64,000 nucleotides of DNA. Origin: Cladocopium goreaui (Eukaryota > Sar > Dinophyceae > Suessiales > Symbiodiniaceae). A program made the position numbers and the translations under genes. The notes below the pieces were generated by a model. The model was not told the DNA's origin. It saw only the letters and a list, made by a program, of their open reading frames with translations, and did no database searches. This document shows, one piece after another, positions 1-9,733 of the stretch. Numbering within the stretch: the stretch's first letter is position 1; every line of letters starts with the position of its first letter. Location of the stretch: positions 434,001 through 498,000 of the forward strand of contig CAMXCT020002046.1 in assembly GCA_947184155.2 (NCBI GenBank), read 5' to 3'.

Positions 1-179
1 AACCGAGATTTTTGTTCACGTGTGGAAACTCATGGGAATGTGTTTTATAGTGCTTTAGTTTCCTGCCGCAGAAGCATAAATGGGAATATTTGGGAATAAG
101 GTTTACATGTTGTCATATGTTGTCGCTGTTTGAGTAAAGCTAAGGATGCTCCAATCCAATGATTGTTGCCGAATATCAG

Positions 180-278
180 ATTGCCAAGGGGGAGGAGCTG
201 GAAACTCCGCCTGCCCACACCCAACGGCGTCGCGGAATTCTGCGAACCTCCTCATCTCTGCCTGCGACGGGGACGAAT
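180..278 (+). CDS. candidate exon, Ser/Arg-rich
   Basis: Open frame after TATCAG and before a possible GT donor (AAT|GTGCCT). It reads IAKGEELETPP, then an Arg-rich stretch RRRGILRTSSSLP. The composition resembles the candidate exons at 900 and 1743, so it may be the disordered N-terminal part of the same protein. No domain is recognised. The assignment rests on composition and splice-like flanks only. Confidence 0.33.
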
Positions 279-560
279 GTGCCTTGGATTTGCTGAGTCA
301 TTTTAGTCGGTGATGTGTTAGTTTGGTGATTTTTGGGGTATTTTCCCATTGAGAATTCCACCAGAAAATGATGCATTAGAGGGTGCCACCCCTTTTAGAA
401 GCCAAAAAAAAGCTTGGACATCGGAAGAAAAAACAGAGAATTGGGAATCTTTAGGCCTACTTGTGCTGAGGAAATGGAGAAATGGGATGATTGTTAATAG
501 ATGTAACATGATGTAAATAGTTGTCACGTTGTGGTGCATTCCCCCATTCCCTACCACCAG

Positions 561-750
561 CAATCGTGGCACCTCGCAAATCCAGGTGCCCGACCTGACT
601 CAACTGCCAATGAATTCAACCACCGCTGCAGCGGCCTTCCGTGGCTTTTCCTTCCCAAAGGAGGGGGAGAGTCCAGATTCCAAGACGTCTAGCTCACCTG
701 CATCTCCCAGATCTCCCCGAAACTTGATTTGCCACCGGAAGAGGGGGACT
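561..750 (+). CDS. low-complexity open stretch, possible exon
   Basis: Plus frame open after CCACCAG and ending at TAA. It is rich in Ser, Pro and Thr (SKTSSSPASPRSPR). Base composition is clearly higher in GC than the surrounding AT-rich sequence. No good donor is seen, so the 3' limit is unknown. It could be a disordered coding exon or chance. Confidence 0.25.
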
Positions 751-899
751 TAAGGGGAAATCCATTGAAAAACACATGGTGGATATCCTTTTTTCCGTTC
801 TGACAGGTTCTAAGCTGGCCCATTATCTAATATGAAAATCAGAGGTCACATCATCTGAAAAAGCTGCTGGATTTCCCATAAAAAGCTGTTCTTTTCCAG

Positions 900-1120
900 G
901 CGAAGCTGGAGATTCTTTTCTCCCCAGCACCGCCCAAGGAAATCCCTTGCGACTGCCTGGCAATCTGAAGCCTCGCATGTCCATGGTGTCCATCGCGGAC
1001 GAGGAGGAACTGGTAGAGATTGATGAGGGGAGCCGAACTCCTCCAACCCCAAGGAAGTCCACGTCCTTGTCGGAATCAAGCACCACTGCACTGGAAACAG
1101 CCACTTGTTGGATCTTGTTG
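900..1120 (+). CDS. candidate exon, acidic/Ser-Pro-rich
   Basis: Follows a good acceptor (CTTTTCCAG|G) and ends before a possible donor (TTG|GTATTG). The frame reads EAGDSFLPS, then MSMVSIADEEELVEIDEG, then SRTPPTPRKSTSLSES. This is typical of a disordered, phosphorylatable region. No catalytic domain is visible. Confidence 0.45.
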
Positions 1121-1227
1121 GTATTGCTTTCAAACGTGTGTGTGTGTGTGTTCTTTTTTTTTTGCGGCGACGTGAAGTTCAACATCTTTCAACTTGAAAA
1201 GATTTCTTGGATCTTTATCCCAAATGA

Positions 1228-1263
<36 letters not shown>

Positions 1264-1291
1264 TCCCTCCCTCCCTCTCTCTCTCTCTCTT
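1228..1291. repeat. TC microsatellite
   Basis: Almost pure (TC)n interrupted by a CCCT run, preceded at about 1136-1150 by a (TG) run and a T homopolymer. Open frames across it (Ser/Leu repeats) are artefacts of the repeat. Confidence 0.9.
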
Positions 1292-1619
1292 TTATAAAAC
1301 ATATTCGGAAAATGGCTCACACGGAGGTTCCAGCCCAATCCAGCCCATATGTTTGGAACATGTGTCCACAGTGACTTAGACATCTGCATCTGTGTGGGTC
1401 GACCCCTGGGTTGCCACGAAACTTGGGGAGTTCGAAGAGATAGTATTTCCCAGGATTCACATATATACTTTCCAATCTACTTTGCAACAGATGATGATTG
1501 AAGCGGAGTATGTCATACAGTATATCATATATCACCTGTTCAATTTATGGTGGTGTTGTTATTCAAAATGTATGGATATCAATGAATGTTATTTCCCATC
1601 AATCAAAGGAATATCCATT

Positions 1620-1723
1620 TACCCTCTGGTAATTTAACATAGCTATTGAAAATGGCAATCTTTAATGGGGAAATCCACTACAAATGGTCATTTTCAATAG
1701 CTATGTTAAATTACCAGAGGGTA
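1620..1723. mobile_element. family-A short TIR element, copy 1 (introner-like)
   Basis: A 104-bp element that starts TACCCTCTGGTAATTTAA and ends with the inverse complement, TTACCAGAGGGTA. The arms pair over about 35 bp, including the AACATAGCTATTGAAAATG block. TA flanks both ends, as expected for a TA target duplication. The left end contains CTG|GTAATT and the right end TTACCAG|, so the element carries its own donor- and acceptor-like signals. Four more full copies lie in this window. Confidence 0.85.
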
Positions 1724-1742
1724 ATGTGCCTCTTGATGGCTG

Positions 1743-1876
1743 TTGATCCATCCACCCTTGGAACGACCCACGGATTCTCGCTTCCGAAGATCTTCGAAGG
1801 CCAGATCTTCGGTGGCGCGGAGCAGCGTCTTTCTGAAGTCTCCGCGGCATAGCTTGGCCAACATGTTTCGCTGGAA
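1743..1876 (+). CDS. candidate exon, Arg/Ser-rich
   Basis: GC-rich stretch just downstream of the family-A element. The plus frame reads KARSSVARSSVFLKSPRHS followed by LANMFRWKRSE, and could end at a GC donor (GAG|GCTGGA). A minus-strand frame is also open here, so the strand is not secure. Plus is preferred because all neighbouring exons are plus. Confidence 0.38.
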
Positions 1877-1979
1877 GCGATCAGAGGCTGGAACCAGCGG
1901 AACCAGAGGGGCTGGAGGGGCTTTTCTGGGCTGGAAAAGATCGATCACCACCCTAAAAAAGGGCTTATAAATTAAAATG

Positions 1980-2840
1980 TCTATAATATTTCAGAATGAT
2001 CTTGCAAGTAGGAAGTAAATATGTAGGAGATATTGGGAGGGTCATGTTCAAAACCTCCTGGTTACACTGAATATGATCAGATGAATGTGATTGATGATGA
2101 TTGATGAATAGGAATTGAGCAGTGGCAAGAGTCACCACATTGTTTGTGGTTGGCAATAAAATTTTCCTGAGGTTACAATAACTCCGGTTGAATAAAGAGC
2201 CAGGAGCCAGGGGAGTGTTGTCAGGCATGAAAAAAATCTGTGATGTTCTGTATATGTTTGCAAGCCTTTTTGACATGAATGAACACCATGCTGCTCAATT
2301 GATCATGACGATTCGCATCGATTCCCACAATCTCAGAACTGACAAAACCTTTTTGCAAATCCCACGGTCAGTTTCAATTTTATGCCTGTTTGATCCTGTT
2401 TGAGGCGACGAGGCTGACCATGGCCCTCTTGTTTGCATCCAGATTGTCGAAATATGTCGAAATATTCAATCATCAATTTCCCAAGTTTTGTCAATTTGAT
2501 GTTCTCCCTCAACATCTCAACATTGGCATCATATTCCCAAAACTATCTTCAGATTGTTCAGGTTCGATATCCTCAAACTTATTAGGGAACATGTTGGAGA
2601 GATATGGTTGACTTTTTAACTTCTCGCATTTGTTTGATATTGTTTGGCAAGATTAGATCATCCCGTTTAATTTCCCTTAACTATTTGGATCTGATCACCT
2701 AGGAATCTTGTCAAAACTTGTTGGCAAGATCTCGCCCTGACCATCCTTCACCAGGTTAATCACCTTCAGAATTCCCAACTCTCCAAGTGTTCTACTTCAT
2801 CCCTTCATCCTTCAACCAGCTTGCCATGTCCCAACCCACC
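1980..2840. other. no gene seen, intron-like
   Basis: AT-rich sequence with TGATGATTGATGA-type short repeats and no open frame flanked by splice signals. Probably intronic. Confidence 0.5.
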
Positions 2841-2881
2841 TCCCATGTTGGGCCCCGGGCCGGCCACGAGCCCGACTGTAG

Positions 2882-2992
2882 GTGTCCATGGGCGAACGGC
2901 AACGCTCGGACCTGGAGCTGGGCCACCTGCTGGGGCACCTGCTGCTGGATGCCCAGCGCAGGGGGAGCATCCCCGAACTGCTGCGGAAGGAG
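2882..2992 (+). CDS. candidate exon, helical/Leu-rich
   Basis: Acceptor GACTGTAG| and donor GAG|GTGCGG bound exactly 37 codons in phase 0. The peptide includes MGERQRSDLELGHLLGHLLL and ends RGSIPELLRKE, and it looks amphipathic and helical. GC content jumps relative to the flanks. Family unknown. The clean splice sites on both sides make it one of the better exon calls here. Confidence 0.6.
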
Positions 2993-3361
2993 GTGCGGGT
3001 AGATGGGGCTGGGGCGAGATGGGGCCGGGGGATTGAAGATTTTTTGTTGGAAGATGTTGGAAGGATTTTAGATTTGAGCATTAGAAAGAGATTTGTTTCC
3101 TTAATGCTGTAAATATCTGAGGGTGAGAAGTTTGAGATTTTTTGGAAGGATTTGAGATTTGAGCATTAGAAGGAGAGAATTCACTGGGCCAAAAGTAGGT
3201 GGTTATTCTATCCAAAAAAATGATCGGAAAACTCACAATTGTGAATCAGGAAACTCTCTACATTACAGGAAGCCCATTTCAAACCAATGGTTTAAAAACA
3301 AAACACATGGCCTGTAGTCTGTACATGTTTGTACTGTATGATGACTTTCATTAGTTTCATA

Positions 3362-3466
3362 TACCCTCTGGTAAACAAACATAGCTATTGAACATAGCCA
3401 TTTATAATTTGATTTACCCATGAAAAATGGTGATTTTCCATAGTTATGTTAGTTTACCAGAGGGTA
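3362..3466. mobile_element. family-A short TIR element, copy 2
   Basis: A 105-bp TA-flanked element with TACCCTCTGGTAAAC at the left and GTTTACCAGAGGGTA at the right. The interior ATAGCTATTGAACAT / TTTTCCATAGTTATG is diverged but recognisable. It lies about 45 bp upstream of the next candidate exon. Confidence 0.85.
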
Positions 3467-3510
3467 TCATTTTTGTGGTCAAAACATCACCCGCATGTGG
3501 TGATGACCAG

Positions 3511-3649
3511 CCCCAGTGACCCACCAGACCCACCAGGGGGATTCCATCCTGAGGCCCCAGCTGCGCCAGCAGAACCGGACTTCTGCTTAGATGCGGACCC
3601 GCTGCTGTCTCCCAGGCCGGAGAAACTGGAGAGCGAGAAGAGGACCCTG
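3511..3649 (+). CDS. candidate exon, Pro-rich then charged
   Basis: Opens after TGATGACCAG. It reads SDPPDPPGGFHPEAPAAPAE, then DFCLDADPLLSPRPEKLESE, ending near a possible GC donor (ACCCTG|GCATGG). The Pro-rich segment changes into a charged helix-like end. Start and end are approximate. Confidence 0.45.
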
Positions 3650-3669
3650 GCATGGATGGATTGTACCCA

Positions 3670-4740
3670 TATGTACCCATATTATTTGCTTAGGCCCTTA
3701 GGCTTTTCGTGTTTGTCTGAAGATTAGGATGGGTATGGATGGGTTGCACATGAGACTTAGGTTTTTTGGGAGGGGCAGGGGCAGGGAGTCAACCAAGCAC
3801 CAGGCAGCAATTCTTGTGATGAGTAAAAGCTTGAAACATCGGTCTGAAGTGCGCCATTGGTATGATCTATACTAGTCCCGGACCAACCGAAGAATCGGTC
3901 CAGCTAGAGGCGTTTATATAGTGGTTTATACAAGGAGGTTCTGTTTTAACTACGGATGCAAATTTTGAAAGCCGAGGATTGTTTCTTTTGAACGAACAAG
4001 TTCAAGAAAGGCAAGGCCAACCCCTTGAATGTGTTGGCAGTGCAGGACTCCAGCCGACGAGGGTCAGGACAGTGACACTGCTTTCCTGCATCCACGAATC
4101 GGAAAGCTGGGGAAATTGTGGGATCGGCAGTTTCATGCTTCAATATGTTGGCATAAATGGGAATGTGGACGAACCAGCTCAAGATGCTGTTTTGTTGCAT
4201 GGCAATTGGTCATGATATGGGCGGTTTCTGATGCTTTCGGAATGTGTGGTGGTAGTTAGCGATAACCTGGTGATTGACTTCTGAGGAAACCCGATAAGAA
4301 TTCCCATGATGATGTTAAAGACTCATGCCTCTCCTGTCAAAAAAGACCATTGAAATCAATCCATGAGTTGCATCCCCAGTTGCCTCACATTTTGAGTGTT
4401 AAACACTACTTTTTGTAGTTTAAATCATGTTGCATATTGCTAGGCTGCCTACAAGGCATCAGATCATCAATGATCATCAATGATCATCGCATCATCAATG
4501 GTAGGAGCTGCAAGAGGGTACCAGCCAACCAACCACACCGGTCACGCCTGCCACAGAGGCAGGGGCAGCCTCTCCACAGTTTTTATGGCTGGCATTGGGG
4601 TTTGGTACCTGCGATTTAGCGGAAAACCACCACATTCGATAGATCTAGATGCCGTCAATTCAGGGGTCATCCCCATGTTCAAACACATCCATCTACAAAA
4701 GTATGGGTTACTATGGTTACTTTTGTGCCCGTTTTCCTTC
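3670..4740. other. no convincing gene, intron-like
   Basis: Mostly AT-rich. It holds a small hairpin near 3883-3903 (GGACCAACC / GGTCC) and an ATGATCATCA short repeat at about 4460-4500. A weak frame at 4020-4070 was not accepted as an exon. Confidence 0.45.
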
Positions 4741-4752
4741 CGGGTGTTCCAG

Positions 4753-4814
4753 CAGCTCTGAAGCGTCTTCAGCCAGGCTATGGCTACCACCGCTTCCGAA
4801 GAGGAAGAGCAGAG
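4753..4814 (+). CDS. weak candidate exon
   Basis: Lies between GTTCCAG| and AGAG|GTGTAC. The plus frame reads SSEASSARLWLPPLPKRKSR. It is short and of low complexity, supported only by the splice-like flanks and local GC. Confidence 0.35.
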
Positions 4815-5006
4815 GTGTACAGAATGGATACTGGGTGGTGGTTTTGTCCATGGTGTAATTGAATAGGTTTGTACATGTTTGTACCCGGAAAATTTGGTAA
4901 AGCATGGTAAAGCCAAAACCCAAAACCATCCTCAAGTTTACGAGAAATGGGTGGAACATGGTGGAACCCCTCTAAAATTGGAGGCCTAGTGGCCTCAACC
5001 ACTCAG

Positions 5007-5095
5007 GATGGATGGCTATCTTCAAACCGCTCGAGAGGAAAATGAGGCCCAGATGAGCCGATTACAGGACAGCCGTTTGTCGCAGATGTTCACAG
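5007..5095 (+). CDS. candidate exon, coiled-coil
   Basis: Follows ACTCAG| and may end at a GC donor (CACAG|GCTCTT). It reads MDGYLQTAREENEAQMSRLQ then DSRLSQMFT, strongly helical with heptad-like spacing. It probably continues into the exon at 5274. Confidence 0.45.
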
Positions 5096-5273
5096 GCTCT
5101 TGTCATGGGACAAGGAGATTTTGATGGAAAGGACCCAACTAATATCAACCATCATTTTTGGGATGATGGCGCAATGCTCCAAGCAATCAATTGCTTGTGT
5201 CTTTCGGACCTCAACAAATCTCCAGTCAATGCCCCGGCTGAAGTGTTGTGCTGAGAGGGTCGTCCTTGGCCAG

Positions 5274-5444
5274 GAGTCTTTGCGAGAAAGCCTGCGGAAG
5301 TTTGATGAGAAGATGGATGCCTTCACCCAGAGATTCAGCGACTTAGAGGAGGAAGTCCTACATTCAAAGGAGAAGCGAGAACCGGAGGAGACCGACGGCC
5401 TGAAGGAAGCTGTGCAGAAGCAACAGAATGCCCTGAAGAGCAAC
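5274..5444 (+). CDS. candidate exon, coiled-coil
   Basis: After TTGGCCAG|, 57 codons are open in phase 0 to a possible donor AAC|GTCTCC. It begins ESLRESLRKFDEKMDAFTQR and continues with FSDLEEEVLHSKEKREPEE, then LKEAVQKQQNALKSN. This is a highly charged continuous helix of the long coiled-coil type. No enzyme motif is visible. It is one of the clearest coding stretches of the upstream region. Confidence 0.6.
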
Positions 5445-5518
5445 GTCTCCTGGCAATTTGAGTTGGATCCATTTGGATTCCCATCTTGCTTTTCATTAAA
5501 CCATTCAGAATTCTCTTG

Positions 5519-5625
5519 TACCCTCTGGTTATGTCAAAATAGCTATTGAAAATGACCATTGAAATAGTGGATTTTTCCATTAAAAATGGTGATTTTCCAT
5601 AGCTATGTTAAATTACCAGAGGGTA
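5519..5625. mobile_element. family-A short TIR element, copy 3
   Basis: A 107-bp TA-flanked element, TACCCTCTGGTTATG to AATTACCAGAGGGTA, sitting between the exon candidates 5274-5444 and 5671-5794. It makes up about half of the intervening 226-bp intron. Confidence 0.87.
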
Positions 5626-5670
5626 CTGTAGATGTTTTCTGGGGACCGGCCTGATTTTCAAAGTGGCCAG

Positions 5671-5794
5671 TTGGGCCAGGTGAGATCTCTCCAGATCCAA
5701 ATGGAGGGCTTGGAGCAGGCTCAGGGTGAGCTGCTGCAACAGCTTCGGAAGGCCGGAGCCAATCGGAGCCACCATTGCTTCACCAACGATCAAG
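5671..5794 (+). CDS. candidate exon, coiled-coil
   Basis: Between AGTGGCCAG| and CAAG|GTGTCA. It reads LGQVRSLQIQMEGLEQAQGE then LLQQLRKAGANRSHH. It is rich in Gln, Leu and Glu in a heptad-like pattern and likely continues the coiled coil of the preceding exon. An alternative acceptor at CTCTCCAG| would shorten it. Confidence 0.55.
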
Positions 5795-5962
5795 GTGTCA
5801 ATTTTGCTGAACCCTCCAAATTTTCTTGAAATCGCGATTGGTGAAAACCTATGAATTTACATGAATTTACAATATCTGTTCGGGATAGCCATTCATTCAG
5901 CAGCTATTTTTGGGTACAGTATCTAGGCCTAGCAGGGGTTTTGACATGTGACCCTAGAACAG

Positions 5963-6073
5963 AACATCTTCGAAATCATGGCCGCCCAATGGTTGAATCG
6001 TGTCCATGTGGAACTAGGTTGGGGACAGGTCCAACGTGCGGAAAGCCGATTTGTCGAATCCCTGGAGAAGCAG
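5963..6073 (+). CDS. candidate exon, helical
   Basis: Exactly 37 codons in phase 0 between GAACAG| and AAGCAG|GTGGCA. It reads NIFEIMAAQWLNRVHVELGW, then AESRFVESLEKQ. Both splice sites are canonical. Helical, family unknown. Confidence 0.55.
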
Positions 6074-6435
6074 GTGGCAGTGCATCAGGACGGCGCAAAC
6101 AGGGGAAAGAAGCAACGAAAATGGGTCAGAAAACATGGTTTAGTAGAGTATTTACAGATATTTTGGGACCATTTATGGGATGTTTAATGTTAGGGGGATT
6201 GGATGACAAGCTTTGATGGTTTCATCTTGCCAAATCCTTTCGACTTTCATGCGCAATGTGCTTAAGAGTGCGGGTGCTGCGCCCGCCCCTTTCCTTTTTG
6301 ATGGAAGCGTTTGAATCGGGAAAGGCAAGGGCCGTGGTTGTTCTTGGTCCTATGGTATCCTATGGTCACGTTTTGTCATCCCAGTTGCACCAATTTAGAT
6401 GCCCCAAGTGAGGGTGGCATTACTTTTGCTGCCAG

Positions 6436-6477
6436 GAGACTCTGGATGAGCATTGCCGTGACCTAGTAGACCAACTG
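6436..6477 (+). CDS. candidate micro-exon
   Basis: A 42-nt, 14-codon segment (ETLDEHCRDLVDQL) between TTGCTGCCAG| and |GTGAGG. Phase 0 on both sides and strong splice signals. Confidence 0.5.
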
Positions 6478-6599
6478 GTGAGGTCTCCCCCAACAGTTTG
6501 GCGCCCCAGCAACTCTGAAAAGGCGCAGGGCGGCAAACTCTGGACTGACGCAACAATACACAACATGCAAAAGATGATAAAAGATTTTTCAACCATTGT

Positions 6600-7318
6600 A
6601 AATCAACAGTATAATAGTGTATATATATATATATATATGTGTATATATACCTATATTATGTGTGTATACATGTTAACATCAGTATAATTATTTCAACATA
6701 TTTCAATCTATGACACAGTGGCGTTTTCATCTCCAAACTGGGGTGTTTTTCCCCGAGTTTCCGAGCTTCCCAGGCGCAAGAACTCGGCTCTCCCAGCAGG
6801 TGCGAACGGTAACATTTCTGCGAAGATGTTCTGAGTGGTTGTTGGTTATATATGGTTATATCATCGTTACTAATTGGATCTAATTGGATATCAAAAAACC
6901 GGAAAACTATGAAAAACTGGAAAATGTAGATCCACATTAATTGTTAAGTATACCATGAATGGTTCGCTTGGCCAAATTTTGGTTTGTTATGGTTTGTTTT
7001 TGTTGCTGCTTCAACCATTCGATGTGTTTTTGGGTGCCTTTGTGCGTATAAAAGCATGGGGAGCAACCAATAATTCTACGATCCATTTGATCCATTATGT
7101 ATTGTGCAACGTACATTGAATTAAAGTGTGTAAACTGTGTATACGTATATATATACACACTATAATTTATAGTCACTATATTATTCACTATATATTGATA
7201 TTATTATTACATTGCTATATATTATATCATATTATATCTACAAACCTTCAGGTTTCCCCCCCAGTTTTCCTATAGAAACAGTGGACTCTTTTAGGTCGTT
7301 CAAGTTTCAGGCACAGCT
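6600..7318. other. no gene seen; AT microsatellites
   Basis: Contains a (TA)n tract at about 6618-6650 and further TATA-rich tracts at 7140-7240. No exon-like segment is visible. Confidence 0.5.
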
Positions 7319-7423
7319 TACCCTCTGGTTATGTCAAAATAGCTATTGAAAATGGCCAGTTATAGTGGATTTACCCATAAAAAATTGTGATTTTCCATAG
7401 TTATGTTAGTTTACCAGAGGGTA
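7319..7423. mobile_element. family-A short TIR element, copy 4
   Basis: A 105-bp TA-flanked element, TACCCTCTGGTTATG to GTTTACCAGAGGGTA, nearly identical at the left end to copy 3. The next candidate exon starts only 12 bp downstream. Confidence 0.87.
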
Positions 7424-7434
7424 AAACATCCCAG

Positions 7435-7509
7435 ATGTGAGGCCAGAAGCTGTTGCGAAGTTGGAGGAAGCCTTCGGCAAATTGCTGGAGCAGCATGATC
7501 AGCAGCTTG
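7435..7509 (+). CDS. candidate exon, coiled-coil
   Basis: After ACATCCCAG|. It reads VRPEAVAKLEEAFGKLLEQH then DQQL, with a possible donor |GTGAAG. The frame stays open to about 7600 if that donor is not used. It abuts the family-A copy, which would be the end of its upstream intron. Confidence 0.5.
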
Positions 7510-7668
7510 GTGAAGCGTTTCTTCCACCTGGAGATGGAGAGGGGTGGATCACTGGCGGGGGCCAGGTTGCCGGCCCGAAACGGAAATCAAAGAGTCCATG
7601 AAAAAGTTAATGGTGGTTAATCATGGTTAATCATGGTTATATAATTATTTAATGATGGTTAATAATCA

Positions 7669-7778
7669 CTGGTTGGTGGTTTGGAACATGGCTTTTATGA
7701 CTTTCTATATATTGGGAATGTCATCATCCCAACTGACGAACTCGATGATTTTTCAGAGGGGTTCAAACCACCAACCAG
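7669..7778. mobile_element. family-B short TIR element, copy 1 (introner-like)
   Basis: A 110-bp element beginning CTGGTTGGTGGTTTGG and ending CAAACCACCAACCAG. The interior carries GGGAATGTCATCATCCCAACTGAC. The termini hold CTG|GTTGGT and CAACCAG|, potential donor and acceptor signals. The same family occurs at 28093 and 31911, and split around the foldback at 13330/24114. Confidence 0.82.
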
Positions 7779-7824
7779 AAAAGATGGTTCATCTTTAGGT
7801 AAATCATCTGGAATCTATACAGAT

Positions 7825-7863
7825 GGCTACTTTGCCATGGCTATATTGAATTACCAGAGGGTA
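7825..7863. mobile_element. family-A right-end fragment
   Basis: CCATGGCTATATTGAATTACCAGAGGGTA matches the right terminus of family A in pieces of up to 18 bases. No left terminus is visible within 110 bp, so it is a truncated copy. Confidence 0.55.
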
Positions 7864-8014
7864 GTTACTGTAGATTAAGGTGCAACTCGTTTATTCGGAC
7901 ATACGTTTTTACAAGTGTTTACATATGTTTCATATTGTTCATGATTTTTCCCATGAAGAGTAGGGCTTTCCCCATGCTTTCTCATTTTTGTTTTGCTTCA
8001 AACCCGAACACCAG

Positions 8015-8082
8015 GCTGGAAGCCCAACTGGGGCAGACGAACAGCCGACAAGAGCAGTACTTTGGCAGCTGGGAGGGGCAAC
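8015..8082 (+). CDS. candidate exon, coiled-coil
   Basis: After GAACACCAG|. It reads LEAQLGQTNSRQEQYFGSWE and ends near a GC donor (CAAC|GCTAAT) just before in-frame stops. Gln/Glu-rich and helical. Confidence 0.42.
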
Positions 8083-8414
8083 GCTAATAACGCTGCGTGT
8101 TAGTTTGGGTGCAGTGCTGACGGACCAGAGAAAAAAATGAAATGATCTTCAAAGTTTTAAGCATTTTGAAGCGACATGTTTTTTCCCAATGTTCTTTGAT
8201 GTTGCGTCCTGGGGTGCGACAATCAGCCCATGAGGTCACATCGCAGCCTCGAGGACTCTGCAGATGCATACTAGATGGATATTAATGGCTAATTAGTGGC
8301 TATATGTTTCAATGCATTTTATACCCGCTATATCCTGCTACTGTACTATATCTATTTCATATTTTTGGGATGGTTGAAATCACCATCGTTGTTTTGGGCC
8401 GAAGAAATCCCCAG

Positions 8415-8507
8415 GCGCTGCGCCTTGAAGGAGTTGCTACGTCAGAACTGCATGTCCACCGAAGATCTGGGAATCACCGTGTCGAGCCTCTCCGAGTTGC
8501 ACGAGAG
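8415..8507 (+). CDS. candidate exon, helical
   Basis: After ATCCCCAG|. The frame reads LKELLRQNCMSTEDLGITVS then SLSELHER, with a possible GC donor (GAG|GCGGAC). A second plus frame is also open here (ending near TTG|GTCAAA). The chosen frame has the more natural helical composition. Confidence 0.45.
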
Positions 8508-8547
8508 GCGGACTTAGATTTGGTCAAATCATTGGCGACTATTTTTG

Positions 8548-8667
8548 GGTTTGGTTATTGAACATAGCCATGGGAAATGGCCCATTTATATTTATAGATG
8601 GTTTACGTATCAAAAATGGTGATTTTCCATCTGCGTTAGTATATGTTAGTCATAACCAGATGATACC
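8548..8667. mobile_element. degenerate family-A element
   Basis: Contains TTATTGAACATAGCCATGG, then ATCAAAAATGGTGATTTTCC, and a weak ACCAGATGATAC end in family-A order. The terminal CCCTCTGG is lost. An old, diverged copy. Confidence 0.5.
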
Positions 8668-8706
8668 ACTTGGGTTTGCTGAGGCAGTGAATGCTGTTGT
8701 GATTAG

Positions 8707-9733
8707 TAATCCCTTCCTCCTAATACTAAACCCCCCCCCCCTAATACAAAACACGGCAGGTAGTTTTTAGTATTAGGGGGGTATTTATTATTAGGGAACC
8801 AAATCGAAGTCATGTTAATTAATTAATTAAATTTCCTTATATAACGCAATTAAAATATTGCCAAAAATGGCAGTTCGAAGCTTACCCCTAATACTAAATT
8901 AAAACCCTTAATACTAAAAACTATTTTTTCCGATCTCAAAATCAATTAAATTTCCTTATATAACGCAATTAAAATATTGCCAAAAATGGCAGTTCGAAGC
9001 TTACCCCTAATACTAAATTAAAACCCTTAATACTAAAAACTATTTTTTCCGATCTCAAAATCAATTAAATTTCCTTATATAACGCAATTAAAATATTGCC
9101 AAAAATGGCAGTTCGAAGCTTACCCCTAATACTAAATTAAAACCCTTAATGCTAAAAACTATTTTTTCCGATCTCAAAATCAATTAAATTTCCTTATATA
9201 ACGCAATTAAAATATTGCCAAAAATGGCAGTTCGAAGCTTACCCCTAATACTAAATTAAAACCCTTAATACTAAAAACTATTTTTTCCGATCTCAAAATC
9301 AATTAAATTTCCTTATATAACGCAATTAAAATATTGCCAAAAATGGCAGTTCGAAGCTTACCCCTAATACTAAATTAAAACCCTTAATACTAAAAACTAT
9401 TTTTTCCGATCTCAAAATCAATTAAATTTCCTTATATAACGCAATTAAAATATTGCCAAAAATGGCAGTTCGAAGCTTACCCCTAATTGCTAGAGTAGCC
9501 AGGCAGCTTGGAGTGAGGGATTGGGACTAGGCCCCCCTAATACTAAACACCCCGGGGTGAACTAGTTTTTAGTATTAGGGGGGAGAACCCACAAATGGTA
9601 GGTTGATTTTTAAATTGTTTTTTAAAGGGGATCAATTAAAAGTCAAATTGGCCAAACTGAAATTTTCGGAAATTGGAGATGGATGCCTGTTTTTAGTATT
9701 AGGGGGACGTTTAGTATTAGGAGGAAGGGATTA
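8707..9733. mobile_element. 1.03-kb TIR element carrying a satellite array
   Basis: The first 25 bases (8707-8731) and last 25 bases (9709-9733) are perfect inverse complements, built around CTTCCTCCTAATACTAAAC. Inside them are two subterminal hairpins of the same motif (8731-8787 and 9531-9583, CCCCCCTAATAC... / ...TAGTATTAGGGGGG). The core is a 119-bp tandem array. No transposase is present, so it is non-autonomous. No target duplication is obvious. The motif TTTAGTATTAGGG recurs throughout. Confidence 0.8.
8825..9488. repeat. 119-bp tandem satellite, 5.6 copies
   Basis: Units start at 8825, 8944, 9063, 9182, 9301 and 9420 (partial). They begin AATTAAATTTCCTTATATAA and contain two CCC(C)TTAATACTAAA-type motifs. 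Copies are almost identical by eye; one has AATGCTAAAA in place of AATACTAAAA at about 9150. The spacing is constant with no spacers. Confidence 0.95.

Noticed and set aside
1706..1951. Minus-strand open frame with a plausible helical peptide
   Set aside because: It overlaps a plus candidate exon, and all other supported exons are plus. Kept only as the alternative for 1743-1876.
8825..9488. CRISPR-like regular repeat array
   Set aside because: The 119-bp units are directly adjacent with no variable spacers, lie in a eukaryotic genome and are bounded by TIRs. It is a satellite.
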